Shown here piece after piece: positions 1 to 11,203 of a stretch of 64,000 bases of DNA (its first letter is position 1; every line of letters starts with the position of its first letter). Made by a program: the position numbers and the translations under genes. Where the stretch lies: positions 30,196,852 to 30,260,851 of the forward strand of contig OZ010800.1 of NCBI GenBank assembly GCA_963932465.1, read 5' to 3'. The stretch is from Maratus speciosus (taxonomy: Eukaryota; Arthropoda; Arachnida; Araneae; Salticidae). Below the pieces are notes generated by a model. The model saw nothing but the letters and a program-made list of their open reading frames with translations. It did not search any database and had not been told where the DNA came from.

Positions 1-3000
1 TCACGAATTTCGTTGATTGGGTGCAGAAAATTCACGAATTTCGTTGATTGGGTGCAGAAAATTCACGAATTTCGTTGATTGGGTGCAGAAATTTCACAAA
101 TTTCGTTGATTGGGTGCAGAAATTTCACAAATTTCGTCGGTCAGGGGCAGAAAAATTGAAGAATTCCGTTGATAGGCAACAGAAAATTCGAGAGTTTCAG
201 TTTATCGTGAGAGAAAAAAAAACGAGAATTTTGTCGATTTCCTGCGGGAAAAAATTGGAAGTTATATCAGTTAGTTAAGAATCACAAATTTCGTTGATTG
301 GGTGCAGAAAATTGAAGAATTTAGTAGGTCAGGGCAGAAAAATCGTAAATTTCTTCGATTGGGTATGGAAAAAATGCGAATTTTGTCGATATTGCGCAGA
401 AAAATTGAAAATTTCGCTGATCGGCAACAGAAAAATAGAGAGTTTGACAGTTTATCGTGAGAGAAAAAAAAAGTGAATTTTGTCGATTTCCTGCGGGAAA
501 AAATTGGAAGTTACATCAGTTAGTTAAGAATAACGAATTTCGTTGATTGGGTGTAGAAAATTCACGAATTTCGTCTGTCAGGGCAGAAAAATTGTAAATT
601 TCTTCGATTGTGTAAGGGAAAATGCGAATTTTGTCGATATTGCGCAGAAAAATTGAAAATTTCGCTGATCGGCAGCATAAAAATAGAGAGTTTGTCAGTT
701 TAACGTGAGAGAAAAAAAAGTGAATTTTTTCGATTTTCTGCAAGAAAAAGTTGGAAGTTTCATCAGTCAGTTAAGAATCAGAAATTTCGTTGATTGGGAG
801 CAGAAAATTCACGAATTTCGTTGATTGGGTGCAGAAAATTCACAAATTTCGTCGGTCAGGCGCAGAAAAATCGTAAATTTCTTCGATCTGGTATGGAAAA
901 ATTGCGAATTTTGTCGATATTGTGCGGAAAAATTCCATTGATCGGCAACAGAAAAATCGAGAGTTTGTCAGTTTATCGTGAGAGAAAAAAAAACGTGAAT
1001 TTTGTCGATTTCCTGCGGGAAAATTAGAAGTTACATCAGTTAGTTAAGAATCACAAATTTCGTTGATTGGGTGTAGAAAATTCACGAATTTAGTCGGTCA
1101 GGGCATAAAAATCGTAAATTTCTTCGATCGGGTATGGAAGAATGCAAATTTTGTCGATATTGCGCAGAAAAATTGAAAATTTCGCTGATCGGCAACAGAA
1201 AAATAGAGAGTTTGTCAATTTAACGTGAGAGAAAAAAAAAGTGAATTTTGTCGATTTTCTGCAGGAAAAAGTTGGAAGTTTCATCAGTCAGTTAAGAATC
1301 ACGAATTTCGTTGATTGGGTGCAGAAAATTCACGAATTTCGTTGATTGGGTGTAGAAAATTCACGAATTTAGTCGGTCAGGGCATAAAAATCGTAAATTT
1401 CTTCGATCGGGTATGGAAGAATGCGAATTTTGTCGCTATTGCGCAGAAAAATTGAAAATTTCGCTGATCGGCAACAGAAAAATAGAGAGTTTGTCAATTT
1501 AACGTGAGAGAAAAAAAAAGTGAATTTTGTCGATTTTCTGCAGGAAAAAGTTGGAAGTTTCATCAGTCAGTTAAGAATCACGAATTTCGTTGATTGGGTG
1601 CAGAAAATTCACGAATTTCGTTGATTGGGTGCAGAAAATTCACGAATTTCGTTGATTGGGTGCAGAAATTACACAAATTTCGTTGATTGGGTGCAGAAAT
1701 TTCACAAATTTCGTCGGTCAGGGGCAGAAAAATTGAAGAATTCCGTTGATAGGCAACAGAAAATTCGAGAGTTTCAGTTTATCGTGAGAGAAAAAAAAAC
1801 GTGAATTTTGTCGATTTCCTACGGGAAAAAATTGGAAGTTATATCAGTTAGTTAAGAATCACGAATTTCGTTGATTGGGTGTAGAAAATTCAAGAATTTA
1901 GTAGGTCAGGGCAGAAAAATCGTAAATTTCTTCGATTGGGTATGGAAAAAATGCGAATTTTGTCGATATTGCGCAGAAAAATTGAAAATTTCGCTGATCG
2001 GCAACAGAAAAATAGAGAGTTTGACAGTTTATCGTGAGAGAAAAAAAACGTGAATTTTGTCGATTTCCTGCAGGAAAAAGTTGGAAGTTTCATCAGTCAG
2101 TTAAGAATCACGAATTTCGTTGATTGGGTGCAGAAAATTCACGAATTTCGTTGATTGGGTGCAGAAAATTCACGAATTTAGTCGGTCAGGGCATATAAAT
2201 CGTAAATTTCTTCGATCGGGTATGGAAGAATGCGAATTTTGTCGATATTGCGCAGAAAAATTGAAAATTTCGCTGATCGGCAACAGAAAAATAGAGAGTT
2301 TGTCAATTTAACGTGAGAGAAAAAAAAAGTGAATTTTGTCGATTTTCTGCAGGAAAAAGTTGGAAGTTTCATCAGTCAGTTAAGAATCACGAATTTCGTT
2401 GATTGGGTGCAGAAAATTCACGAATTTCGTTGATTGGGTGCAGAAATTTCACAAATTTCGTTGATTGGGTGCAGAAATTTCACAAATTTCGTCGGTCAGG
2501 GGCAGAAAAATTGAAGAATTCCGTTGATAGGCAACAGAAAATTCGAGAGTTTCAGTTTATCGTGAGAGAAAAAAAAACGTGAATTTTGTCGATTTCCTGC
2601 GGGAAAAAATTGGAAGTTATATCAGTTTGTTAAGAATCACGAATTTCGTTGATTGGGTGCAGAAAATTGAAGAATTTAGTAGGTCAGGGCAGAAAAATCG
2701 TAAATTTCTTCGATTGGGTATGGAAAAAATGCGAATTTTGTCGATATTGCGCAGAAAAATTGAAAATTTCGCTGATCGGCAACAGAAAAATAGAGAGTTT
2801 GACAGTTTATCGTGAGAGAAAAAAAAAACGTGAATTTTGTCGATTTCCTGCGGGAAAAAATTGGAAGTTACATCAGTTAGTTAAGAATAACGAATTTCGT
2901 TGATTGGGTGTAGAAAATTCACGAATTTCGTCTGGCAGGGCAGAAAAATTGTAAATTTCTTCGATTGTGTAAGGAAAAATGCGAATTTTGTCGATATTGC

Positions 3001-4620
3001 GCAGAAAAATTGAAAATTTCGCTGATCGGCAGCATAAAAATAGAGAGTTTGTCAGTTTAACGTGAGAGAAAAAAAAGTGAATTTTTTCGATTTTCTGCAG
3101 GAAAAAGTTGGAAGTTTCATCAGTCAGTTAAGAATCAGAAATTTCGTTGATTGGGTGCAGAAAATTCACGAATTTCGTTGATTGGGTGCAGAAAATTCAC
3201 AAATTTCGTCGGCCAGGGGCAGAAAAATCGTAAATTTCTTCGATCTGGTATGGAAAAATTGCGAATTTTGTCGATATTGTGCGGAAAAATTCCATTGATC
3301 GGCAACAGAAAAATTGAGAGTTTGTCAGTTTATCGTGAGAGAAAGAACCGTTGAATTTTGTCGATTTCCTGCGGGAAAAACTTGGAAGTTACATCAGTTA
3401 GTTAAGAATCACGAAATTCGTTGATTGGGTGTAGAAAATTCATGAATTTAGTCGGTCAGGACAGAAAAATCGTAAATTTCTTCGATCGGGTATGGAAAAA
3501 ATGCGAATTTTGTCGATATTGTGCAGAAAAATTGAAAATTTCGCTGATCGGCAACAGAAAAATAGAGAGTTTGTCAGTTTAACGTGAGAGAAAAAAAAAG
3601 TGAATTTTGTCGATTTTCTCCAGGAAAAAGTTGGAAGTTTCATCAGTCAGTTAAGAATCACGAATTTCGTTGGTTGGGTGCAGAAAAATAACGAATTTCG
3701 TTGATTGGGTGCAGAAAATTCACAAATTTCGTCGGTCAGGGGCAGAAAAATCGTAAATTTCTTCGATCTGGTATGGAAAAATTGCGAATTTTGTCGATAT
3801 TGTGCGGAAAAATTCCATTGATCGGCAACAGAAAAATTGAGAGTTTGTCCGTTTATCGTGAGAGAAAAAAAACGTGAATTTTGTCGATTTCCTGCGGGAA
3901 AAACTTGGAAGTTACATCAGTTAGTTAAGAATCACGAAATTCGTTGATTGGGTGTAGAAAATTCATGAATTTAGTCGGTCAGGACAAAAAAATCGTAAAT
4001 TTCTTCGATCGGGTATGGAAAAAATGCGAATTTTGTCGATATTGTGTAGAAAAATTGAAAATTTCGTTGATCGGCAACAGAAAAATAGAGAGTTTGTCAG
4101 TTTAACGTGAGAGAAAAAAAAGTGAATTTTGTCGATTTTCTCCAGGAAAAAGTTGGAAGTTTCATCAGTCATTTAAGAATCACGAATTTCGTTGGTTGGG
4201 TGCAGAAAATTAACGAATTTCGTTGATTGGGTGCAGAAAATTAACGAATTTCGTTGATTGGGTGCAGAAAATTCACAAATTTCTTCGGCTGCAGATTCAT
4301 CGGCTGCAGAAATATTGCGAAATTCATCAATTTGCTGCGGGAAAAAATTGCATATTCCATCAGTCAGTTAAGAATGGGGAATTTTGTCGATTGAATGTGA
4401 AAAAATAGCAAATTTTCTCGCTTAGGAGTGGAAAAATCTCAAATTTAAATGATTCATGGAAAAATAGCGAACTTCGTCGGTCAGGCACGGAAAAAAGGGA
4501 ATTTTGTTGAGCTTTGGAAAAATTGCAAATTTTGTCTATCAAGTGCCTAAAAATTGCAAAGATTTTTGATTAGGCGCAGAAAAGTAGTGAATTTCATTGT
4601 TTATGCGTCGACAAATCTCA
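1..4620. repeat. Higher-order satellite built from a ~31-bp monomer
   Basis: The base monomer is about 30-33 bp and recurs as variants of AATTTCGTTGATTGGGTGCA followed by gaaaat. Variants are ordered into units of about 245-280 bp, each ending with a conserved segment around TTAGTTAAGAATCACGAATT or GTCAGTTAAGAATCACGAAT. These segments fall near 255, 508, 750, 1025, 1270, 1550, 1830, 2079, 2359, 2610, 2860, 3108, 3383, 3630, 3905 and 4151. Larger blocks also repeat: the stretch near 60-260 recurs near 1640-1840 and 2430-2620. After about 4270 the monomers become degenerate and fade out by 4620. Open frames of 60-90 codons on both strands come from the repeat lacking stops and are not genes. 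Confidence 0.95.
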
Positions 4621-5049
4621 AATCTCGTTAATTTGCTCCTTCTCTCCTCTTCGTTCATAAAGTTCATATTTTTCTTTGTCACTAGCCACTTTCATGCCTG
4701 TTTGTTTTTTAGCACTTATAATAAAACAAAATTTACTCCCCTGAATAAAGTCAAGGAATATTATCACTCCTTATAAACAATCCTTGCAAAGGAAAACAAA
4801 TAGGGCGAAACCTGCACAAGAAGTGTTGCGTTATCGTATATAAGGTCACGACCATTAGCCGAGAGTTCATTTAGTACTAATCTGTGTTTTCCGAGAATTG
4901 AGGCGTGTCCGCATACTAGTCTGTACAAGTTTTACGATGGCAATATTCATCATGGGAACAAGTTCATTGTGAACCTTTTTTTGCTGAAAATCTCCCCAAA
5001 TGAACCATATACAATGTTCTACAACGTTACTAGAATGGACTCCCAGCCA
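4621..5049. other. Satellite edge, no recognised feature
   Basis: Unique-looking AT-rich sequence between the end of the satellite and the transposase fossil. I see no open frame, repeat or RNA gene that can be supported here. Confidence 0.5.
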
Positions 5050-5720
5050 AAAGATACCTGGATCAGCTAGTAAGACCCAAATACTCACCAAGCCAAAGTT
5101 ACAGCAGTTGAGATGACTGTTTGACAAAAATGACCTATTAAACTATATCACGGCTGTCAAATTCAGTCCTTCATCTGGCCACCTACATAAGACAATCACC
5201 AAGAAGTGTAACATCAAATATCTCAAGAAAAGTGTCATACGAAAACAAAAAGAAAAGCAAATTGTTGCTGTGAAAACAAAGTGTGTCCGCTTGGTCAGAA
5301 ATTTCTCTGATCAAGCGTTCATCTTGGATGACGAGTCATATTTCACACTCACTCAATCCACTTTCAAACATAATGGTGGCTACTACACATGTGACGTGTT
5401 TGTATTGCAATGAGTCTTAAAGGCTTGAGTCATCCAAAAGTCTAGGTTCGTTGTCAATGGGCAATGACATATAAACAAGTGCATTTGCCATCATCCCCTA
5501 CATCGATAACAATTTCAACAGTGGTGATTACATCATCTGACCAGACTTGACCAGCAGTGATTACTGCAAAATCGTTCGTAGTCCTTCGAAATGTGAAAAT
5601 GTCTAAAGTGCAGAGCCTAACTTTGGGTGGACGTAGTCACGGAAACGTAAAACTATCTGCGATCTAAAACCTATTTTTATCAACAAGGCAGACAATGCTG
5701 CATGCATATGCAATGATATA
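5050..5720 (+). pseudogene. Degenerate mariner/IS630-type transposase
   Basis: No open frame is left, but reading across frames gives the order expected of Tc1/mariner-IS630 transposases. A helix-turn-helix-like N-terminal stretch lies at about 5050-5250 (LTKPKLQQL, then KTITKKCNIKYLKK). The first catalytic aspartate motif ILDDESYFTL is at 5321-5350. The block holding the second aspartate, GDYII-stop-PDLTSSDY, is at 5523-5567. The two catalytic blocks are in different frames and a stop lies inside the second, so the copy is dead. The family pattern of a first D in a DDE-YF context and a second D in a WPDLASSHY-like context is recalled knowledge. Terminal inverted repeats were not identified. 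The third acidic residue could not be placed. Confidence 0.7.
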
Positions 5721-6671
5721 TCAAAGCATATCAATTGATATTCCAAAAGTTTTTTGGAATATTACCAATTAATATAAAAAGTAGTTTAACACGAAGTAAG
5801 TTTTTTTTTCTAATTTTTCTTGCATTTTATACTTTAAACAAGTTTTTATGAAAATTACTTTTTTCATGTTTCCCTTAAACAACTAACGCTCAGTGCTGAA
5901 ATAATTTAGAAATGAAGTTTTTATATTTTTAGAATCTTGATATAATTTGTAACAAACATAGGGAGATTTTTATTCCAATGTTTCTAACAATTTTGAAAAA
6001 TTGATAAACATGATAATTAATAACAATTTAAGGAAATTTACCATGTGTAATTTAATTTTTTTAAAAGATAATAAAAAAGAAAATTGAAAATACCTCTCCT
6101 AAGATCTTTTGCATAGGTATTCTATAAAACTATTTAAAAAAAAATTAGTGATAATAAAATATTGAAAATTGAATGAAGAGCAGTATTTAAAAAAAAATGT
6201 ATATTTTGACAGAAGTGCTATACCAAAACTCATTACTACTTTTAAATCAATAATAAAAAATTTGGTGTTTTATGAATCTGCCTTAAGTGTGTATGATGTT
6301 TACATTCATGTTTGTGAAAAAGTATCTCTCTTACTTTTTCTGCAATTGAAAGTGTTTTTTATATGAACTGGGCTATTTCTTATATTTTTAATGTTTGTTT
6401 GGTTATCGTAAATATTTTTATGCAGTTGCTTAAAGAATTGTGAATGATACCTATTGAAATACACTTATGCTGCAGAAGTATTGAAGAGGCAAAATTAAAA
6501 GATTAAATTGTTTTAACTAAAGAAAGATCTTGACTGACATGTATAGGTCCAGACTCCCAAAAGCTGGAAGAAGCCAGTGACTCCTAAACATAAAAAAACA
6601 GTCTCCACATTGTAAAACAAATGCATAAAAAAATAGCATTTATATGGGGGAAAATTCAAAGTGAAAAATAA
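5721..6671. other. AT-rich DNA without recognised features
   Basis: Very AT-rich, with homopolymer runs and one chance open frame of 65 codons at 6169-6366 that has no recognisable motif. Nothing further can be supported. Confidence 0.5.
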
Positions 6672-6679
6672 CTTTTTTA

Positions 6680-6809
6680 GGTACTTTTCGGTTAGCCGGG
6701 CTATATTACATATTTATATACATATACTTATATTGTATATATAAACACACACATATATGTATATATACATACATGTATAACACTGACACCCGGCTAACCA
6801 AAAAGTACT
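6680..6809. mobile_element. Microsatellite-cored miniature inverted-repeat element, copy 1
   Basis: The left end GGTACTTTTCGGTTAGCCGG is mirrored at the right end by CCCGGCTAACCAAAAAGTAC. The middle is almost only TATA and ATGT-type simple repeat. Flanks cttttttA (6672-6679) and ctttttac (6810-6817) are compatible with a degraded 8-bp duplication. Related copies lie at 34004-34199 and 38105-38310. There is no coding capacity, so it must be moved by an enzyme encoded elsewhere. Confidence 0.85.
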
Positions 6810-6934
6810 CTTTTTACTTTCTTCTATCTTGACAAGAAGAAAGTATTGGTTTCATGAAAATTTTGGAATTCCAGTTCTCGACGGATTTATACGTTTTATG
6901 GGTCAGAGATTCCAAAAAACATGTTTTTACAAAA

Positions 6935-6947
6935 TGTCTGTCTGTGA

Positions 6948-6993
<46 letters not shown>

Positions 6994-7002
6994 CTGTCTG
7001 TA
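6935..7002. repeat. (GTCT)n microsatellite
   Basis: Nearly perfect tetranucleotide tract with only a few interruptions (gtgagtc, gtccgtc, gtatgtg). It lies between the hairpin start and the tandem units of the surrounding element. Confidence 0.97.
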
Positions 7003-7009
7003 TGTGACA

Positions 7010-7965
7010 CAAATTTTTTGGGCGCTCTATCTCAAGAACTAATGCACGGAATTTAATAAAATTTATATTCAGGTAGTCCCTAATATAGATTAGTGCTGAT
7101 TAGTTTTTGGTGTAAATCGCCCAGCAGATGGCGCTGCTATGTAGCATTTTTAAGGATTTCCGCAAAAGCTCTATCTCAAGAACTAATGCACGGATTTTTA
7201 TAAAACTTCAGATTCCGTTAATCCTTGATATGAATTGGTGCTGGTAACGTTTTGGTGCAAATCGCTCAACAGATGGCGCTGCTATGCTGCATTTTGTAGA
7301 ATTTACACGATTTTCGTAATAGCTCAATCTCAAGAAATCATGCACGTATTTTCATCAAACTTCAGATTCAGTTAGTGCTTGACATGAATTGACGTTTTGC
7401 CTCCTGTGATGTAAATCGCTCAACAGGTGGCGCTGCTATGCTGCATTTTTTGAGATTTCCGCAATAGCTCTATCTCAAGAACTAATACTTGGGTTTTCAA
7501 CAAACTTCCGAATCAGGTATACCTGGATATGAATTAGTGCTGTTTATGTTTTTGTGTAAATCGCTCAACAGGTGGCGCTGCTATGCAGCCTTTTTCACGA
7601 TTTCCACAATAGCTCAATGTCCAGAACTAATGCACGGATTTTCATCAAAATTCAGATTCAGTTAGTCCTTGACATGAAATGATGTTTTGTACCTTTTCGT
7701 GTAAATCGCTCAAGAGGTGGCGCAGCTGTGCTTCATTTTTTGTGATTTCCACAATAGCTCTAGCTCCAGAACTAATGCACCAATTTTCATCAAACTTCAG
7801 ATTCCGGTATACCTTAATATGAATTAGTGCTGTTTGTGTTTTGGTGCAAATAGCTCAACAGGTGGCGCTGCTATGCTGAATTTCTCAGAATTTCCCCTAC
7901 AGCTCTATCTCAATAATTAATGCATGAATTTTCATCAAACTTCGAATTCAGGTATACTTTGATAC
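7010..7965. repeat. Tandem array of ~175-bp units
   Basis: About six diverged direct units. Each contains a block similar to CTCAAGAACTAATGCACGGA, then ATTTTCATCAAACTTCAGAT, then GCTCAACAGGTGGCGCTGCT. The units near 7160, 7330, 7460, 7610, 7760 and 7900 can be aligned by eye. Confidence 0.9.
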
Positions 7966-8065
7966 GAATTGGTTCTAAATTGATGTAATTTCTTATATTT
8001 AAAAGATTTAATTGACGTGATTTATATAGAAGAAAGTTTTGTGATGGCCACAACATTCTAGTTTA

Positions 8066-8512
8066 ATATGTACACGTGTACAAAAAAACATTAATTTCAT
8101 CAAATGTGTATATTTAATTTTGACATAAAATTCTTAAAATTTGAATAATTAATTAAATATAATATAAATATTTAAATGTGCATAGTCAGAAGATAAAGTT
8201 CAGCAAGATACAGTATAAAAAATTTTGTATAAGCTAAGCAATCACGATAGTGGGGAATATTAGGAAAACAAAATTTCTTATTTTGATTTTGTTATACAAA
8301 AATACATGTTAAAACTGTGACATTATTTTGCACTTTATAAAAATCAAAATACTTTTTCAAACATTTGTTCTACAACACATACACACAAAAAAAAGGCGAG
8401 TTAGATATTAAAAGTTAGTAGTGGTCACAGAAAAAAAAATGTCGCCACCTGGCAAGTGGTGACTGCCCGTGAGTCTGCACCTACTGTTCGTTTTCGAAAG
8501 CCTCGCCTAGCA
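8066..8512. other. AT-rich spacer without recognised features
   Basis: No coding motif, RNA gene or clear repeat seen. Confidence 0.4.
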
Positions 8513-8520
8513 CACTAACG

Positions 8521-9185
8521 CAGTGGCGTAGGAACTTTGTACAAACAGGGGGAGCCCGGGCATATTGCGGAAAGCTAGTGGTGCCGATCATTTCGTTCAT
8601 TTTGGAGGATTCTTTCATAGTGTTGCACGTTTCACAAACAGGAGTATAAAATAGAAGCATATCAAACGATCACCAACTCTTTAATCTAGTTAAAATAATT
8701 TTTAATAGATTACTTCATACATAGAAACTTAATTTATGAGCGATCCCGAATACAATATTCAAATTTAAGGCTTCTCCCACTTCCATTTACCAAAAATTAA
8801 AGTTCTTTCTGTTGTCTTGCTTACAAATTCTTTACAAATCTCTTCCAAATCAATTTTAAACGCCTCCTCTTTATAAATATGCTATCGGTGCAGGTAATTT
8901 GTAGTAGACCTAGATAAGACCCCGTTTTTTTTCTGGAAATCGGGAGGGTTGTAAACAATGAGAAAAAGGGTGAAGGCGCAAACAAGTGTGCTCACCACCC
9001 CCTCTCTCTCTTCTCTTTGTTGTTTATTGTGTGAATTTCCTAGAAAAAGTATACTTTATTTTTTAATTCAGCAATGTATCGTAAACAGATGTGATGCGAG
9101 AATTTCTTCCGGGGGAGCTGAGCCCGTCTGAAATATTCCTGGAGAAGCCACAGCTCCCCCAGCTCCCCCGGTTCCTACGCCCTTG
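8521..9185. mobile_element. hAT-like non-autonomous element
   Basis: The left end CAGTGGCGTAGGAAC is mirrored by GTTCCTACGCCCTTG at the right end. Inner GGGGGAGC-type sequence is present in both arms. Length is 665 bp with no coding sequence. The flanking octamers cactaacg and ctgggacg agree at only four positions, so any 8-bp target duplication is heavily eroded. Ends beginning CAGTGGCG are common among hAT elements. Confidence 0.65.
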
Positions 9186-9275
9186 CTGGGACGAGTCTAC
9201 TAACCAAAGGGGTGTTACGCTGAGCTGGGTATTTTCCTAAATTGTTCATTTGTTGGTTGTAACTAGGATTGGCGC

Positions 9276-9853
9276 CAGGGCTGAAACTAGGGGGGGTGCA
9301 GAGGGGGCATGTGCCCCGGGCGGCAGCACGAAAGACGAAGGGGGGTGCCAAATAAAGATTTTGTTTGTCGTTTCATACAAAAATGTATATATATATGAAA
9401 TACAAAGAAACTTGCAAGCTAATGTTAAACGTATGAGAGCGTTCTTTTCAAATTTGTGAAAGTGACTTTATGAAAAAAAAAATCTGCAACCAAAATCTAT
9501 AGAGTAAACACTAATACAGTTAGAATTCTTTCTAAGCAAGAAAAAAAATCATCTAAAACTATTAATATGCAAGTGAGAAATTAAAAAAAGAACGCTCCCA
9601 TAGGTTTAACATTAGTGATCCAGTTTCTTATCGAGCCTAGTGTAGGCTCTTAATGCTCAAGCTAATGTTAATCCTATGGGAGCCTTGTTTACATATTTGT
9701 TGTTAGCATTTATTAAATTATTTTTATTCTTTAAGGATTTTTATTTCTTTTTTTGCATAGGGTACCTGCGGCAATAACTTTTATTGTGTATGAGGAGGGG
9801 GGGGGGCACCAAAATCTATGCCCTGTGCTCAAAACAGTCTAGTTTCGGCCCTG
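9276..9853. mobile_element. 578-bp hAT-like miniature element with 8-bp duplication
   Basis: Ends CAGGGCTGAAACTAG and CTAGTTTCGGCCCTG form imperfect inverted repeats. They are flanked by attggcgc (9268-9275) and attggcac (9854-9861), an 8-bp duplication with one mismatch. The interior holds a G-rich run next to each end and three copies of a motif like AGCTAATGTTAAACGTATGA (9417, inverted near 9605, direct near 9660). There is no coding sequence. Confidence 0.85.
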
Positions 9854-9861
9854 ATTGGCAC

Positions 9862-10049
9862 TCAGCTAAACAAATGCTGTTCACCCCTATTTTGACAAAA
9901 TCAAAGAAGACGCTTATTTGCATGCGCAAAAAGGCTTTGCTATCCGAAAACAAACAATATACTGACATGAATGTAAACATAACCCTTATTTTCTCTGATT
10001 CAACTAAATAAATAGCACAACTATCAGTTTCTGACTGCAGTTTTAGATT
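9862..10049. other. Spacer without recognised features
   Basis: Short AT-rich stretch between two insertions. The chance open frame running through it has no recognisable motif. Confidence 0.4.
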
Positions 10050-10475
10050 TATCTTTAACCCTTTTTGTACTGAATTATGAATTCATTAATTTTTTTTCTT
10101 CTAAAGCATGTACATCAGTGATTTTTTTTCTTGCACTGATTACTCACCTGAGTTCTTGGTGCACTACTAGTAAAAATATTACAAGCATATACCTTCAGCT
10201 GTAATTAAAAATAAAAAAAAAATTCTGAAAATTCCATCATAATGTTTTAAATTTAAAATGCAGCTTCATCGTATGTTCTAAGGTTCAATTTAAGGTATTT
10301 TATGTTATATTTATTGAAACTTCATTTTTGTGTTTTATTTCAGAAATATCTATATTAATTTTTTTTTTTTTTTTTTTAATTTCATGCTTTTGTAAGAATA
10401 TATATTGCTCAGCTTTCAATTGTGCCACTGTTTCCGTTACAGGTAGACCAATGAATTTACGCTCGCTGTTCGGTC

Positions 10476-10628
10476 CAGTGTTGAACTCAGACGCTTTCCT
10501 CCGGGAGGGACTTTTGCGACTCCGGGGAGGGGGGGGGGATTGCACTTTCTGACCATTGAAAATGCAAAATCTCAAATTTTTCGTGTGGGGGGGATGTCCT
10601 CCCGGGCCACCCCCTGAATTCAACACTG
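10476..10628. mobile_element. 153-bp hAT-like miniature element with 8-bp duplication
   Basis: Ends CAGTGTTGAACTCAG and CTGAATTCAACACTG form inverted repeats. They are flanked by gttcggtc (10468-10475) and gtttggtc (10629-10636), matching at seven of eight positions. The reverse-oriented paralogue near 33755-33775 has the unoccupied site, reading taagaccaaaaaacaagc without the element. The insertion and its length are therefore seen directly. Confidence 0.88.
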
Positions 10629-10734
10629 GTTTGGTCTTATTATTAATTTTATTTTTGCAGTGTGAATTATGTATGATGTGATAGCAATATATTTAAAATG
10701 CAATAATAAAGCCTTTTTGCGGTAAAATTTAGGT

Positions 10735-11165
10735 AGGCAAAAAAAGTGTACAAAGAAAAGTGCACAAAATCTGAGCGTAGTTGGCACCATTGATTGTGCA
10801 TAAAAAGTATAAAATTTATGTATGCAAAAAGAGTGTAAAATAAGTGCACAAAATCCGAACGTATTTGGCACCACTGATTGTGTATAAAAAGTGCACAAAA
10901 TCCGAACGTATTTGGCACCACTGATTGTGTATAAAAAGTGCACAAAATCCGAGCGTATTTGGCACCACTGATTGTGTATTCAAAGTGCACAATTTAGGTA
11001 TGCAAAAAGAGTGTAAAAAAAAGTGCACAAAATCCGAGCGTATTTGGCACCACTTATTGTGTATAAAAAGTGCACAGTTTAGGTATGCACTTTTTGCGCA
11101 CAATTCAGTGTGCACTTATTATGCATAAGCAGAGGTACCAAATACGCTCACTTTTGTGCACCTTC
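10735..11165. repeat. Subterminal array of GTGCAC units
   Basis: Units of about 46 bp containing CGTATTTGGCACCACTGATT and GTGCACAAAATCC. Some units carry an additional ~40-bp block (TTTAGGTATGCAAAAAGAG). The last unit (11120-11160) is inverted. The 99-108-codon open frames on the minus strand are produced by the repeat and are not genes. Confidence 0.9.
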
Positions 11166-11203
11166 TTTTAAAACTTTTTTTGCAAACTTTTTCTAGCTGG
11201 GTA

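Larger units (their letters stand above)
6822..8065. mobile_element. Hairpin, (GTCT)n and ~175-bp tandem-repeat element
   Basis: It opens with a hairpin (TTTCTTCT, short loop, AAGAAGAAAG, near 6819-6843). About 90 bp later comes a (GTCT)n microsatellite at 6935-7002. Then follow about six units of 170-180 bp, each containing CTCTATCTCAAGAACTAATG and AGGTGGCGCTGCTATG. The right edge again has AGAAGAAAG (8029-8037) followed by TTTTGTGATGGCCACAACAT. The hairpin, microsatellite and tandem-unit design resembles non-autonomous Helentron/HINE-type elements, but I assign no family with confidence. The 75- and 62-codon open frames over the microsatellite are artefacts of the GTCT repeat. Confidence 0.75.
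10050..11201. mobile_element. Partial copy of the CCCAGCTA-type element, arm only
   Basis: The right end reads TGCAAACTTTTTCTAGCTGG+G followed by TA (11202-11203). It is the inverse of the left end of the 9,758-bp element at 32003. Alignment continues inward: the GTGCAC array, then the stretch with TATTGCTATCAC, then sequence matching 33700-34345 in reverse. It lacks the ~1.2-kb insertion (32501-33691) and the two elements (34004-34199, 34353-35310) found in the other copy, so it acts as an uninterrupted reference. No left terminus was found. Confidence 0.8.

Noticed and set aside
48..4542. About twenty open frames of 60-90 codons on both strands
   Set aside because: They repeat with the satellite period, overlap on opposite strands and have no start context or domain. 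They are produced by the stop-poor monomer.
6854..7056. Cys/Val/Ser-rich peptide LSVCLSVCLSVC as a small secreted protein
   Set aside because: It is the translation of the (GTCT)n microsatellite.
9186..9232. GAGCTGGGTA at about 9222 as the missing left end of the 10-kb CCCAGCTA copy
   Set aside because: Orientation is wrong for a left end and the adjacent sequence does not match the subterminal array.
10620..11128. Open frames of ~100 codons with repeated QWCQIRSDFVHF-type peptides
   Set aside because: Translation of the GTGCAC tandem array. The same peptides appear at 32090-32641 in the inverted array. Not a gene.
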